NCBI RefSeq assembly: GCF_004365875.1 | Contig: NZ_SODF01000002.1 | Location: forward strand, 1,674,001-1,738,000 | Direction of reading: 5' to 3' | Length of the DNA: 64,000 bases | DNA from: Kribbella kalugense | GTDB lineage: Bacteria; Actinomycetota; Actinomycetes; Propionibacteriales; Kribbellaceae | Shown: positions 23,698 through 33,640 of the stretch, one piece after another | Position numbering within the stretch: position 1 is the first letter of the stretch | Layout of the letters: each line of letters opens with the position of its first letter | Made by a program: the position numbers and the translations under genes | Notes under the pieces: generated by a model | Told to the model about the DNA's origin: nothing | The model's database searches: none | The model's input: only the letters and a program-made list of their open reading frames with translations

Positions 23698-24912
23698 TCA
23701 ATCGGTGTACGCGCGGTTTCGGCGAGCCAGCAGGAGTGCGGCGATCAACGCGGCGAGCACCGAGGCGACCAGGACCGCCGCCTTCGCGCGCTCGACCTGG
23801 GCCTCGTCCGACCCGAACGCGAGCTGCGCGATCAGCAGTGCGACGGTGAATCCGATGCCGGCCAGCACGGACACCGCGCCGACGTCCCGCCAGGCCAGAT
23901 CGGAGTTCAACTCGGCCCGGGTAAAGCGCGCGGTCAGCCACGATCCACCGAACACGCCGACGGACTTGCCGAGCAGTAGTCCGGCCGCGATGCCGATCGC
24001 GACCGGATCCGTCAGCATCTGACGGATAGCGCTCCCGCTCAGCGTCACCCCGGCGGCGAACAACGCGAACACGGGTACGGCGACACCCGCCGACCACGGC
24101 CGCAACCGGTGCTCGATCCGCTCGGCCGGAGCATGGTCCTCACCTGGATCCGCGACCACCCGGGTGACCAGCCCGAGGGCGACACCGGCGATCGTCGCGT
24201 GGATCCCCGACTCGTGCATGAACCACCACGCACCGATCGCGATCGGCACGTAGAGGAACGGCGTACGTACACGCAGCCGCTGCAGCACGTACCAGGCGGC
24301 GATCAGGGCGATCGCGGCGAGCAGATAGAGCAGGTTGAACCCGTGCGAGAAGAACACCGCGATGACCAGGATCGCGCCGAAGTCGTCGACCACCGCGAGC
24401 GTCAGCAGGAACGCCCGCAGCGCGCTCGGCAGCGACGACCCGACGATCGCGAGTACGGCGAGCGCGAACGCGATGTCCGTCGCGGTCGGCACCGCCCAGC
24501 CGCGCGGCCTCCCGTCGTCGGTCGCCAGGTTGGTGATCAGGTAGATGATTGCCGGGAGCACCATTCCGGCGATCGCGGCGACCACCGGTACGACTGCTTC
24601 GTTGAGCTTCGACAGCGTGCCGACGACCAGCTCCCGCTTCAGCTCGACACCGGCCAGGTAGAAGAACAGCGCCAGCGCGCCGTCCGAGGCCCAGGCCTCG
24701 ACGCTCAGCGGGCCGAGCGACGCCTCACGCAGGTGGTGGTACGCGTCCTGCCACGGCGAGTTCGCCCAGACCAGCGCGACGACGGTGGCCGCGAGCAACA
24801 ACAGACCGCCGGTCGTCTCCGCCCGCAGCGTGTCGGCGAGGAACGCCCGTTCGCGCCCGAGGATGCGGGGGAACGCGCGCTTCTTCTGCCGAATCCGAGG
24901 GTGCTGGCTCAT
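23698..24912 (-). CDS. nhaA: Na+/H+ antiporter NhaA
   Basis: A 404-residue antiporter with about 12 membrane helices. The ion-binding aspartate pair is in LTLAVVDDFGAILVIA, and the signatures FFYLAGVELKRELVVGTLS, PTATDIAFALAVL and ESGIHATIAGVALGL are intact. It exports Na+ in exchange for protons at alkaline pH or high salt. ATG at 24912 follows AAGGG at 7 bp; a longer upstream run in frame is spurious. Single gene or first gene of a unit with the downstream holin-like and hydrolase genes on the same strand. Confidence 0.95.
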   Translation of the reverse strand: MSQHPRIRQKKRAFPRILGRERAFLADTLRAETTGGLLLLAATVVALVWANSPWQDAYHHLREASLGPLSVEAWASDGALALFFYLAGVELKRELVVGTLSKLNEAVVPVVAAIAGMVLPAIIYLITNLATDDGRPRGWAVPTATDIAFALAVLAIVGSSLPSALRAFLLTLAVVDDFGAILVIAVFFSHGFNLLYLLAAIALIAAWYVLQRLRVRTPFLYVPIAIGAWWFMHESGIHATIAGVALGLVTRVVADPGEDHAPAERIEHRLRPWSAGVAVPVFALFAAGVTLSGSAIRQMLTDPVAIGIAAGLLLGKSVGVFGGSWLTARFTRAELNSDLAWRDVGAVSVLAGIGFTVALLIAQLAFGSDEAQVERAKAAVLVASVLAALIAALLLARRNRAYTD

Positions 24913-24982
24913 GTCGGCCCTTCGTTTCGGGGTCGGTCGGACGGACGCCGACCAGACTTCCCGGCACACCCAGTAGCGGATT

Positions 24983-25645
24983 CTACCTGGTGATCGCTGC
25001 GGCGAGGCCTTCGAAATCGGGTACGACGAGGTCCGGCGCGAGGAATGCCTTCGGATACGGCGTGTTCCGCCGATCGATGTAGAACCCCTGCAGTCCGGCC
25101 CGGCGGGCACCGTCGATGTCCCACGGATGGACCGCGGCCAGCCCCATCCGATCGACGGGCACTCCGCACACCTCAGCGGCGTACCGGTAGGCGTCGGGGT
25201 GCGGCTTCCAGCGCTGCGGCGTCGACACATCGAGCCGGTTCTCGAGGAACGGCATGATCCCTGCGTCGGTGAAGACCTTCTCGGACATCGCTACCGAGCC
25301 GTTGGTCAGCGTGACGATGCGCACGCCGGCCTCATGGACGCGCCGGAGCCCTGGTTCGACATCGGGATGCAGGGACAGTCGGGTGAACCCGGACAGCACG
25401 GTCGCGATCTTCTCGTCGCTCGGCTCGATCCCGGCGGCGACGAGTTGCGCCTCCAGGAGTTCGCGCGCCAGTTCGCGGAAATCGGCGTACGCACCGGCCG
25501 CGGTCAGCGCCAGCCCGTCCCGCAGCGTCGCCGCGAACCACGCATCGAGGCTGTGCCGAGGCAGTCCCACCGCCTCGAAATCGTCCCGCAGAGACTCCAT
25601 GTCCGTGAGCGTCTCGTTGACGTCGAGCAGCAGTACGTCGATCAT
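24983..25645 (-). CDS. HAD-superfamily hydrolase, haloacid-dehalogenase type II-like
   Basis: A 220-residue HAD hydrolase: motif I LLLDVNETLTD with the nucleophile Asp, motif II VTLTNGS, motif III Lys in QRWKPHPDAY and motif IV in HPWDIDGARRAG. The DxN form of motif I, with LTNGS and the WKPHPxxY segment, is that of 2-haloacid dehalogenase-like proteins rather than phosphatases. The substrate is unproven. ATG at 25645 is 5 bp after GAGGAG; the GTG at 25648 is too near. A perfect palindrome separates it from the divergent tetR gene, so it is likely the repressor's target. Confidence 0.87.
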   Translation of the reverse strand: MIDVLLLDVNETLTDMESLRDDFEAVGLPRHSLDAWFAATLRDGLALTAAGAYADFRELARELLEAQLVAAGIEPSDEKIATVLSGFTRLSLHPDVEPGLRRVHEAGVRIVTLTNGSVAMSEKVFTDAGIMPFLENRLDVSTPQRWKPHPDAYRYAAEVCGVPVDRMGLAAVHPWDIDGARRAGLQGFYIDRRNTPYPKAFLAPDLVVPDFEGLAAAITR

Positions 25646-25655
25646 CACGACTCCT

Positions 25656-25685
25656 CATATCTTGGATCAGTCGTTCCAAGATATG
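25656..25685. promoter_or_regulatory. 30-bp perfect palindromic operator between HAD gene and tetR
   Basis: CATATCTTGGA at 25656-25666 and its exact complement at 25675-25685 are separated by 8 bases. The palindrome ends 9 bp before the tetR start used here and covers the promoter and ribosome-site region of the divergent HAD gene. This is the expected geometry for an autoregulated TetR repressor that also controls the divergent gene. Confidence 0.85.
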
Positions 25686-25694
25686 ATGCTGGGT

Positions 25695-26276
25695 ATGCCG
25701 GATGTCAAACACTTCGACGAGGCCGAGGCACTCGCCACCGTCGAGCAGTTGTTCTGGCGCCGCGGGAGTGCGGCGACCGGGATCCAGGACGTGGTCGCGG
25801 CGACCGGGCTGAGCCGGTCGAGCCTCTACAACGCGTTCGGCGGCAAGGACGACCTGTATGCGGCGGCGGCCCGGCGGTACCTCGAGCACCGGTCCCGGCC
25901 GATGTTCGACCAGTTGGCCGCGGACGGGCGGGGGATGGCGGCGGTGGCCGCGTTCTTCGACCGGTTGCTGCGGCTGCGGTTGTCGGGCGAGTACGCCGGC
26001 TGGGGTTGCATGATGTCGAACGCGAACGCCGAGAACCCGCCGGACGCCGTACGGGCGGTCCTCGCCGAGCATCACGCCGTACTGCGGGATTCATTGGCCG
26101 CCGCGCTGAAGGTTGCTCAGAGCAACGAGGAGCTGCGTTCCGGGGTCGAGGTCGAGGGTGCGGCGGAGATGCTGACCCTGCTCGCGTACGCGGTGAACCT
26201 GCGCTCGCGGTCGGGCGCGACGCGGGCGCAGTTGCGGTCCGCGATCACCGCGGCACTGGCTGCGCTGGCTAGCTGA
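25695..26276 (+). CDS. TetR-family transcriptional regulator
   Basis: A 193-residue TetR protein. The helix-turn-helix is RRGSAATGIQDVVAATGLSRSSLYNAFGGKDDLYAAAARRYL; the ligand domain follows and includes GWGCMMSNANAENP, typical of the TetR_C_16/YcdC-like group. ATG at 25695 was chosen because the ATGs at 25683 and 25686 lie inside the operator palindrome. The last 8 bases overlap the convergent glutathione-transferase-like gene. Confidence 0.9.
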   Translation: MPDVKHFDEAEALATVEQLFWRRGSAATGIQDVVAATGLSRSSLYNAFGGKDDLYAAAARRYLEHRSRPMFDQLAADGRGMAAVAAFFDRLLRLRLSGEYAGWGCMMSNANAENPPDAVRAVLAEHHAVLRDSLAAALKVAQSNEELRSGVEVEGAAEMLTLLAYAVNLRSRSGATRAQLRSAITAALAALAS

Positions 26277-27216
26277 TCCAGACTCGCGGATCCGGTCCCT
26301 TCGGGACGATGCCGGTCGGGTTGATGTTGTCGTGCGTGACGTAGTAGTGCCGCTTGATCTGGTCGAAGTCGACCGTGTCGCCGAATCCCGGGAGCTGGTA
26401 CAGCCGGCGCGCGTACGCCCAGAGGTTGGGGAACTCGGTCAGCTTCTGCCGGTTGGCCTTGAAGTGCCCGTGGTACACCGCGTCGAAGCGGACCAGCGTC
26501 GTGAACAGCCGGATGTCCACCTCACGAAGCGTGTCGCCGAGCAGGTACTCACGGTCTGCGAGGCGCTCCTCGAGTACGTCGAGCCTCGCGAACAGGGCGT
26601 CGTACGCCTCCTCGTAGGCCTCCTGGCTGGTCGCGAAGCCGCAGCGGTAGACGCCGTTGTTCACGTCGCGGTAGATCTCGTCGATCAGTTGGTCCATCTC
26701 GGCGCGGTCGGCCGGGATCAACTGCGGTGCGCCGGGCTTGTGGAAGTCGGTCCACTCGGTGGAGAGGTCGAGCGTGATCTGCGGGTAGTCGTTGGTGACC
26801 ACCTCGCCGGTCAGCGTGTCGACGATCGCGGGCACGGTCACGCGTCCGTCGTACGCCGGATCGGTGCGCAGGTACGCCTCGGAGAGGAAGCTGATGCCGA
26901 GCACCGGATCGCGGCCGTCCGGGTCGAGGGTGAACCGCCAGCCGCGCTCGTCGCGGATCGGGTCGACGATCGCCAGGCTGATCGCGTCCTCCAGACCGAG
27001 CAGCCGGCGCACGATGACGGACCGGTGCGCCCACGGGCAGGCCAGGCTCACCACCAGCCGGTACCGCCCCGGCTCGACCGGCCAACGGCCCTGGTCGTCC
27101 GGACCCTCGCCGGGCGCCGAACTCGAGTCCCGGCTGATCCGGCCGGTGAATCGGTTGCCCTGCCGCTTCCACTCGCCGGCCGTCGACGTCTCCTGCACGA
27201 ACTGTCCGGGGGTCAT
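26269..27216 (-). CDS. Xi-class glutathione S-transferase-like reductase (YqjG/EcfS-type)
   Basis: A 315-residue protein collinear with S-glutathionyl-hydroquinone reductases. The thioredoxin-fold catalytic Cys is in VVSLACPWAHRSVIVRRLLGL; family signatures GWRF, LSEAYLRTDPAYDGRVTVPAIVD, NDYPQI, NNGVYRCGFA and VRFDAVYHGHFK are present. In actinobacteria, which use mycothiol instead of glutathione, homologues are thought to act on mycothiol conjugates. ATG at 27216; GGAGG lies 13 bp upstream, rather far, so initiation may be weak or the mRNA short-leadered. It may process quinone or haloaromatic adducts; no pathway genes adjoin it. Confidence 0.88.
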   Translation of the reverse strand: MTPGQFVQETSTAGEWKRQGNRFTGRISRDSSSAPGEGPDDQGRWPVEPGRYRLVVSLACPWAHRSVIVRRLLGLEDAISLAIVDPIRDERGWRFTLDPDGRDPVLGISFLSEAYLRTDPAYDGRVTVPAIVDTLTGEVVTNDYPQITLDLSTEWTDFHKPGAPQLIPADRAEMDQLIDEIYRDVNNGVYRCGFATSQEAYEEAYDALFARLDVLEERLADREYLLGDTLREVDIRLFTTLVRFDAVYHGHFKANRQKLTEFPNLWAYARRLYQLPGFGDTVDFDQIKRHYYVTHDNINPTGIVPKGPDPRVWIS

Positions 27217-27370
27217 AACGATAAAACTACCTCCGCTGACAATTGGCTGAGCCTGTGGATCGTCACTGGCCGTAAGGCGGCAACGGACGTTACAGTCGGG
27301 CTGACAAGGTCGTTCGTGACGATGCGGTCGCGGGCGCCTTGCGCGGTAAGAAACACCGCGGCCCGCGTTC

Positions 27371-27391
27371 CCCGGCAACCGGTTTGCCGGG
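27371..27391. promoter_or_regulatory. 21-bp inverted repeat before the GntR gene
   Basis: CCCGGCAA at 27371-27378 and TTGCCGGG at 27384-27391 are exact complements around a 5-base spacer, ending 24 bp before the GntR ATG. It may be the autoregulatory operator or a hairpin in the divergent region. It does not resemble the DasR-type dre site, which I did not find here. Confidence 0.4.
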
Positions 27392-27415
27392 CAGATTCCC
27401 AGGGATACTGACCTC

Positions 27416-28174
27416 ATGGCCCGCCCACGGAACAACCCAGGCGACCTCGCCGAGCTCCCCACCGAGCTGCGGACGGATCGTCCGAAGGGTGACCAGATTC
27501 GCGAGATTCTGGAGAACCTCACCCGCTCGCTGGCCGTCGGCACCGTGCTGCCGTCCGAGCGCGTCCTCGCCGAGCGCTTCGGCGTGGCGCGGATGACGGT
27601 GCGTCAGGAAGTGGACCGGGTCGTGGCCGAGGGCCTGGCCAACCGGCGCCCGGGCGGCGGCACCTTCGTCGCCGAGCCGCGCCCGTCCCGGATGCTGGCG
27701 TCGTCGTTCAGCCAGGACATGATCAACCGCGGCATCCACCCCGGCGCCAAGGTGCTCGAGCACCGCGTCGGCGCCGCCGACGAGGACCTCGCCCGCGAGC
27801 TCGAGGAACCGATCGGCACCCCCGTCCTGCACCTGGTCCGCCTCCGCACCGCCGACGGCGACCCGATGGCGATCGAACGCACCACCCTCTCCCTGCAGCG
27901 CTACCCCGGCCTCGACGAGATCGACTTCGCCGAGAAGTCGCTGTACGCCGAGCTCTCCACCCGGTACGGCGTAACCCTGGGCATGGTCTCCGCCTCCATC
28001 GTCGCCGCCCCACCCGAGCCCGGCGACGCCGAACTCCTCGAGATCGACAAGTCCACCCCCTGCCTGATCATCACCTCGGCCCCTCGAACGGCCGCCGACC
28101 AGGTGATCGAATTCGGCCGCTCCATCTACCGCTCAGACCGCTACGACATAACCGTCGCCTACCGCGCCACCTGA
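27416..28174 (+). CDS. GntR-family regulator, HutC subfamily (UTRA domain)
   Basis: A 252-residue regulator with a GntR winged helix (KGDQIREILENLTRSLAVGTVLPSERVLAERFGVARMTVRQEVDRVVAEGLANRRPGGGTFVA, residues 24-85) and a C-terminal UTRA effector domain (about 105-245). UTRA regulators of this kind often sense amino-sugar phosphates or sugars. The convergent neighbour encodes a sugar-isomerase (SIS) domain protein, which fits control of sugar-phosphate metabolism. ATG at 27416; GATACT at 27404-27409 could be a -10 for a leaderless transcript. Confidence 0.9.
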   Translation: MARPRNNPGDLAELPTELRTDRPKGDQIREILENLTRSLAVGTVLPSERVLAERFGVARMTVRQEVDRVVAEGLANRRPGGGTFVAEPRPSRMLASSFSQDMINRGIHPGAKVLEHRVGAADEDLARELEEPIGTPVLHLVRLRTADGDPMAIERTTLSLQRYPGLDEIDFAEKSLYAELSTRYGVTLGMVSASIVAAPPEPGDAELLEIDKSTPCLIITSAPRTAADQVIEFGRSIYRSDRYDITVAYRAT

Positions 28175-28187
28175 GCGTTTGCTGGGG

Positions 28188-28862
28188 CTACACGTTCAGG
28201 CTGCGTAGGACGTTGGGGGTTTGGCCTCGGTCTGAGAGGCGGGTGACGACTTCTACGGTGAGGGCTTGGAGGAGCATGGCGCCGATCATGGTGGAGGTGG
28301 CGCCGGTGGGTTCGGGGGTGTTGGGGACGGTGATCATGGCGTCGCCGGGTACGCCGCAGTTGTCGATGACGACGTCTGCCGTTTCGAAGAGGCGTTGGCC
28401 GCTGGGGGCGCGGGATGTGGTCGACGAAGAGTGCGCCATCGACGTCAGAGCGATCACCTGCGCGCCCCGTTCGCGGGCGCCGAGGGCGAACTCGACGGGT
28501 ACGGCGTTCCGGCCGGAGTTCGATGCGATCAGTACGACATCGCCGGACTCCAGCTGATTGATCTCCAGCAGGACCGAGGCCAGTCCGGGGAGCCGCTCGA
28601 GGAGCGAGCTCTTTTGCAAGCCCTCGTGGAGCATGAGTCCTGGTTCGAGGATCGCGCGTACGTCGGCCAGTCCGCCGGCGCGCCCGTACACCTCCTCGGC
28701 CAGCGCGTGGCTGTGTCCGGTCCCGAACACCCAGAACCGCTTCCCGCCGGCGAGCGCATCCGCGACCAACCCCGCCGCCACCCGGATCGCTCCCAGTTGC
28801 GTCTCGGCCGCCTGGTGCGCGACTGCCAACGCCTTCCCCAAGTACTCCTCAGCCCCAGCCAT
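28188..28862 (-). CDS. SIS (sugar isomerase) domain protein, UPF0309-like
   Basis: A 224-residue SIS-fold protein: FWVFGTGHSHALAEEVYGRAGG, LIASNSGRNAVPVEFALGARERGAQVIALTS and the C-terminal ENxTxxEVVTRL-like helix. The group (UPF0309) is related to phosphosugar isomerases and to SIS domains of MurQ/RpiR proteins; catalysis is unproven. ATG at 28862. Convergent with the HutC-type regulator 13 bp away. Confidence 0.85.
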   Translation of the reverse strand: MAGAEEYLGKALAVAHQAAETQLGAIRVAAGLVADALAGGKRFWVFGTGHSHALAEEVYGRAGGLADVRAILEPGLMLHEGLQKSSLLERLPGLASVLLEINQLESGDVVLIASNSGRNAVPVEFALGARERGAQVIALTSMAHSSSTTSRAPSGQRLFETADVVIDNCGVPGDAMITVPNTPEPTGATSTMIGAMLLQALTVEVVTRLSDRGQTPNVLRSLNV

Positions 28863-28991
28863 GCCAGAAACCTATCGCCCGGCCGCCGTACGCCGCGAGA
28901 CACCCATCTAGACCACTACCCCTGACATGCACGGGATCGCTTTGCGGAACATTTCTGCCAGCAGGTGCGAATTTGTTTCCGCAAAGAGCGC

Positions 28992-29594
28992 CTAGGCGAC
29001 CACTCCGATCGCCGCGCGATGGTGGGCCGGGTGGTCTACCTCGTCGACGAGGGCGATCGCGAGGTCGGCGTACGAAATCACCTCATGAGCATCCGCCGGC
29101 GCGACCCGGTACGTACCTTTCCGGGCGGGATCGGCGTGATCGAAGTCCCCGGTCGGCGCGATCGAGACCCAGTCGAGCGACGAGGCCGCGAATACCTCCA
29201 GCGCCGCTTGATGCGCCAGGAAGAACGACCGGTACTCCGACGGATAGCCCTCGGTGTCCATCAGCAAGGTCCCATCGGCGGTCGGCAGGATCGATGCCAG
29301 TCCGACCCACACCAGCCGGTTCACGCCGGCCTTCGACAAGCCGTCGACCAGCGCCCGCGCCGCCGCCGGGAAGAACACGGCCGGGTCGGTCCCGCCGTCG
29401 TACACCGCCGCGACCACCGCGTCCTGACCGCTCGCCAGCTCGGCGATCCGATCCGCATCAGTCACGTCCCCGACGACCAACTCGCCGCCCGCCGTACGTG
29501 CGACCTGGATGACCTCGTGACCGCGAGTCAGTGCTTCCGACACCGCCGCGCGGCCGGCTCGGCCGTGGGCTCCGATTATCAGGATCTTGCTCAC
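28992..29594 (-). CDS. NAD(P)-binding NmrA/atypical SDR-family protein
   Basis: A 200-residue Rossmann protein (KILIIGAHGRAGRAAVSEALTRGHEVIQVAR; VVGDVTDADRIAELASGQDAVVAAV) of the NAD(P)H-binding/YwnB-like group. It lacks the Tyr-x3-Lys pair of classical SDR enzymes, so it may be a reductase of unusual type or a redox sensor. GTG at 29594 is preceded by AAGGAGG at 5 bp, a very strong site. It is divergent from an HxlR-type regulator, a frequent pairing for quinone or aldehyde-stress genes. Confidence 0.85.
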   Translation of the reverse strand: MSKILIIGAHGRAGRAAVSEALTRGHEVIQVARTAGGELVVGDVTDADRIAELASGQDAVVAAVYDGGTDPAVFFPAAARALVDGLSKAGVNRLVWVGLASILPTADGTLLMDTEGYPSEYRSFFLAHQAALEVFAASSLDWVSIAPTGDFDHADPARKGTYRVAPADAHEVISYADLAIALVDEVDHPAHHRAAIGVVA

Positions 29595-29665
29595 TGCAAC
29601 CTCCTTGGAATGGGTATGGCGACGGTAGGAGGGAGCGTGGTTACCGATTGGATACCGTGGTGGGT

Positions 29666-30019
29666 ATGGAGGCGCTCCGAGCGGATATGTTCGAGGAGAT
29701 CTGCCCGTCGTCGCTGCTGCCGTTCCGGATCGGCGGCGACAAGTGGGCGGGCATGGTGCTGCGCTGTCTGGAGGACGGTCCACGCCGGTACTCCGAGTTG
29801 CGGGTGCCGCTGGCCCGGATCAGTCCGAAGATGCTGACCCAGTCGCTGCGGTCGCTGGAGCGAGACGGGTTCATCCGGCGGACGGAGTACGCCGAGCCGG
29901 TACGGCGGGTCACGTACGAGCTGACCGGCCTCGGCCGCAGCCTGCTCGAACCGCTGCGGACATTCTGCAGCTGGGCCGAGGAGCACTGGGACGAGCTCCT
30001 GGATGCGCGCGAATCGTAG
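29666..30019 (+). CDS. HxlR-family transcriptional regulator
   Basis: A 117-residue winged-helix protein of the HxlR/MarR-like type: Cys in MFEEICPSSLLPFRIGGDKW, then RYSELRVPLARISPKMLTQSLRSLERDGFIRR and the wing TYELTGLGRSLLEPL. The single N-terminal cysteine is the redox-sensing residue in YodB/QorR-type members. ATG at 29666; GATACC about 11 bp upstream suggests a leaderless or short-leader message. Likely represses the divergent NAD(P)-binding protein gene. Confidence 0.88.
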   Translation: MEALRADMFEEICPSSLLPFRIGGDKWAGMVLRCLEDGPRRYSELRVPLARISPKMLTQSLRSLERDGFIRRTEYAEPVRRVTYELTGLGRSLLEPLRTFCSWAEEHWDELLDARES

Positions 30020-30086
30020 GTCGCACCAACGTTGCTGTCGGCGACAGAACCGGCGACGAGGACCCGTGACCGCTTAGACTGCGCGA

Positions 30087-30530
30087 GTGGACGAGCAGAC
30101 ACCGACCGCCCTGACTCAGTTGCCGAGCTGGTTGCTGACCCAGAGCGCGGCCCAGGCGCAACGAATCGTCACCGAGCGGTTCGCCGCCGGAGGTGCGCGT
30201 ACGTACCACTTCCGGTTGCTGGCGACGCTGGTCGAGTTCGGGCCGGCCAGTCAGGCGGCACTCGGGCGGCGCAGCTCCATCGACCGGAGCGATGTGGTTG
30301 CCGCGCTCAACGAACTGGAGAGCGACGGGTACGTCGAACGGAGCCCGGACCCGGCCGATGCCCGCCGCAACATCATCACGATCACGACCGCCGGGAAGCG
30401 GCAGCACAAGCGGCTGACGAACCTGGTCGGCAAGGCGCAGGAGGAGATCTTCGCGCCGCTGTCGGCTACGGACCGTGCCCGCCTGGCGACGATCCTCGGC
30501 AAGCTACTGACCTACCACCAGGAGCAGTAG
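30087..30530 (+). CDS. MarR-family transcriptional regulator
   Basis: A 147-residue MarR protein with the winged helix FGPASQAALGRRSSIDRSDVVAALNELESDGYVERSPDPADARRNIITITTAG. GTG at 30087 is preceded by TAGACT at 30075-30080, a -10 placed for a leaderless transcript. The stop codon lies in the first unit of a short 18-bp tandem repeat. No obvious divergent target; the acs gene lies 388 bp downstream. Confidence 0.87.
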   Translation: MDEQTPTALTQLPSWLLTQSAAQAQRIVTERFAAGGARTYHFRLLATLVEFGPASQAALGRRSSIDRSDVVAALNELESDGYVERSPDPADARRNIITITTAGKRQHKRLTNLVGKAQEEIFAPLSATDRARLATILGKLLTYHQEQ

Positions 30531-30580
30531 ACCGGGCCAGAGCTGTAGGCCGGGTCGGAACAGTAGGCCGGGTCAGATCG
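30527..30580. repeat. Three tandem 18-bp repeats at the end of marR
   Basis: Units 30527-30544, 30545-30562 and 30563-30580 share the form GTAGrCCGGGyCrGA followed by a variable triplet. Each unit carries TAG in the marR frame, so the repeats duplicate the stop codon region rather than extend the protein. Confidence 0.6.
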
Positions 30581-30713
30581 GCAGCTGGGCGCGGGCGGCC
30601 CGCTGGGTACGGCGGACGCGCAGTTCGCGGGCGTGGACGCGGCGGCGGGCGGCCCGGGAGATCTTCCGGCCTTCTTCGGCCAGTGGCGTCGGCGTCTGGG
30701 CGGTCGGCTGCAT
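30573..30713 (-). CDS. Possible small basic protein
   Basis: A 46-codon frame (GTG nine bases upstream at 30722 is also possible) encoding MQPTAQTPTPLAEEGRK followed by an Arg-rich helix with KISRAARRRVHAREL. The composition resembles a nucleic-acid-binding tail or a leader of a larger protein. No convincing ribosome site is seen and I know no homologue. It is the only candidate gene in the 388-bp stretch between marR and acs; the remainder of that stretch holds the acs promoter region. Confidence 0.3.
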   Translation of the reverse strand: MQPTAQTPTPLAEEGRKISRAARRRVHARELRVRRTQRAARAQLPI

Positions 30714-30918
30714 CGGGTTCACATGAGGTCCGATGCACGGTCCACACGGATGGTTCCGTCGTACGACGGATTGTCTGTCCGCCGGACCCGGAATCCGCCC
30801 TGTTCGGCGCAGATTCGAAACGACTCGGCGATACCCCGGTTCCGTGGCAGGGTGAGCGTTGGTAGAAAGGTAGCCGGGCGCTCCAGCGCGCCGAAGCCAG
30901 CGATGAGGAGTCGTCGAC

Positions 30919-32931
<2,013 letters not shown>

Positions 32932-32944
32932 CCCGCGTCCTGAA

Positions 32945-32981
32945 CAGAAGGCCTCCGGAGGTGTGCTCCGGGGGCCTTCTG
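32945..32981 (+). terminator. Rho-independent terminator after acs
   Basis: CAGAAGGCCTCCGGAG at 32945-32960 pairs with 32966-32981 around a GTGTG loop, with a single mismatch that is a possible G-U pair. It begins 14 bp after the acs stop. Confidence 0.8.
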
Positions 32982-33008
32982 CTGTTCCGGGCGGAAACTG
33001 CACAGAAG

Positions 33009-33034
33009 TCTTTGCAAACAGCTCTTTGCAAAGA
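33009..33034. promoter_or_regulatory. Two palindromic half-operators before the ArsR-MFS operon
   Basis: TCTTTGCAAACA (33009-33020) and the perfect palindrome TCTTTGCAAAGA (33023-33034) are spaced 14 bp centre to centre. They end 13 bp before the regulator's ATG and overlap the likely promoter (GATATGTT at 33033-33040), as expected for an autoregulating ArsR-type repressor. Confidence 0.75.
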
Positions 33035-33046
33035 TATGTTGTGGTT

Positions 33047-33640
33047 ATGGCTTCGTCCGCGATCACTCCGTCCGCCGGTGGGCTCCGCGCGCTGTCGCAC
33101 CCGACCCGGCTGAAAATGCTGATGCTGCTCCGGCTCGAGGGGCCGGCGACGGCGACCCAGTTGGCGCAGCAGCTCAAGCTCAACACCGGTGCTGCGTCGT
33201 ACCACCTGCGGCAGTTGGCCGAGCACGGCTTCATCGCCGAGGACACCGAGCGGGGCGACGCCCGGGACCGTTGGTGGAAGGCGGCGCACGAGAGCACTCG
33301 GGCCGATCTCAGGTCCCGTACGACCGAGGAGGAGGCGGAGAGCGCCGAGGCTTACCTGCATACCGTCGCGCTGCTGTACACCGAGACGCTGATGCAGCAC
33401 GTCGAGGAACGCCGGTACCTCCCCGAGCAGTGGCAGGACGCGAGCACGATCAGCGACTGGCACCTGCGGCTGACGCCGAAGCGCGCCGAGCAGCTGACCG
33501 ACGCGCTGGCGAAGGTGATCGAAGACTGGCACGAGGAAGGCGACGACGGCGAGGACACAGCCGGCAGTGGCTATTTCGTGGTCAACCTGAACGCGTTCCC
33601 ACGCCCGGGCACCGTCGTCCTCGAGGGAGAGGACGAATGA
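33047..33640 (+). CDS. ArsR-type winged-helix transcriptional regulator
   Basis: A 197-residue protein with an N-terminal ArsR-like helix-turn-helix (LRALSHPTRLKMLMLLRLEGPATATQLAQQLKLNTGAASYHLRQLAEHGFIAEDTERGDARDRWWKA). No metal-binding cysteines are present. A helical C-terminal half of about 100 residues follows, ending in an acidic linker. ATG at 33047. Its stop overlaps the start of the MFS gene (ATGA at 33637-33640), making a two-gene operon in which the regulator presumably responds to the exported compound. Confidence 0.88.
   Translation: MASSAITPSAGGLRALSHPTRLKMLMLLRLEGPATATQLAQQLKLNTGAASYHLRQLAEHGFIAEDTERGDARDRWWKAAHESTRADLRSRTTEEEAESAEAYLHTVALLYTETLMQHVEERRYLPEQWQDASTISDWHLRLTPKRAEQLTDALAKVIEDWHEEGDDGEDTAGSGYFVVNLNAFPRPGTVVLEGEDE

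Noticed and set aside
27217..27415. DasR/dre operator next to the HutC-type regulator
   Set aside because: No sequence near the dre consensus was found; only a different GC-rich inverted repeat is present.
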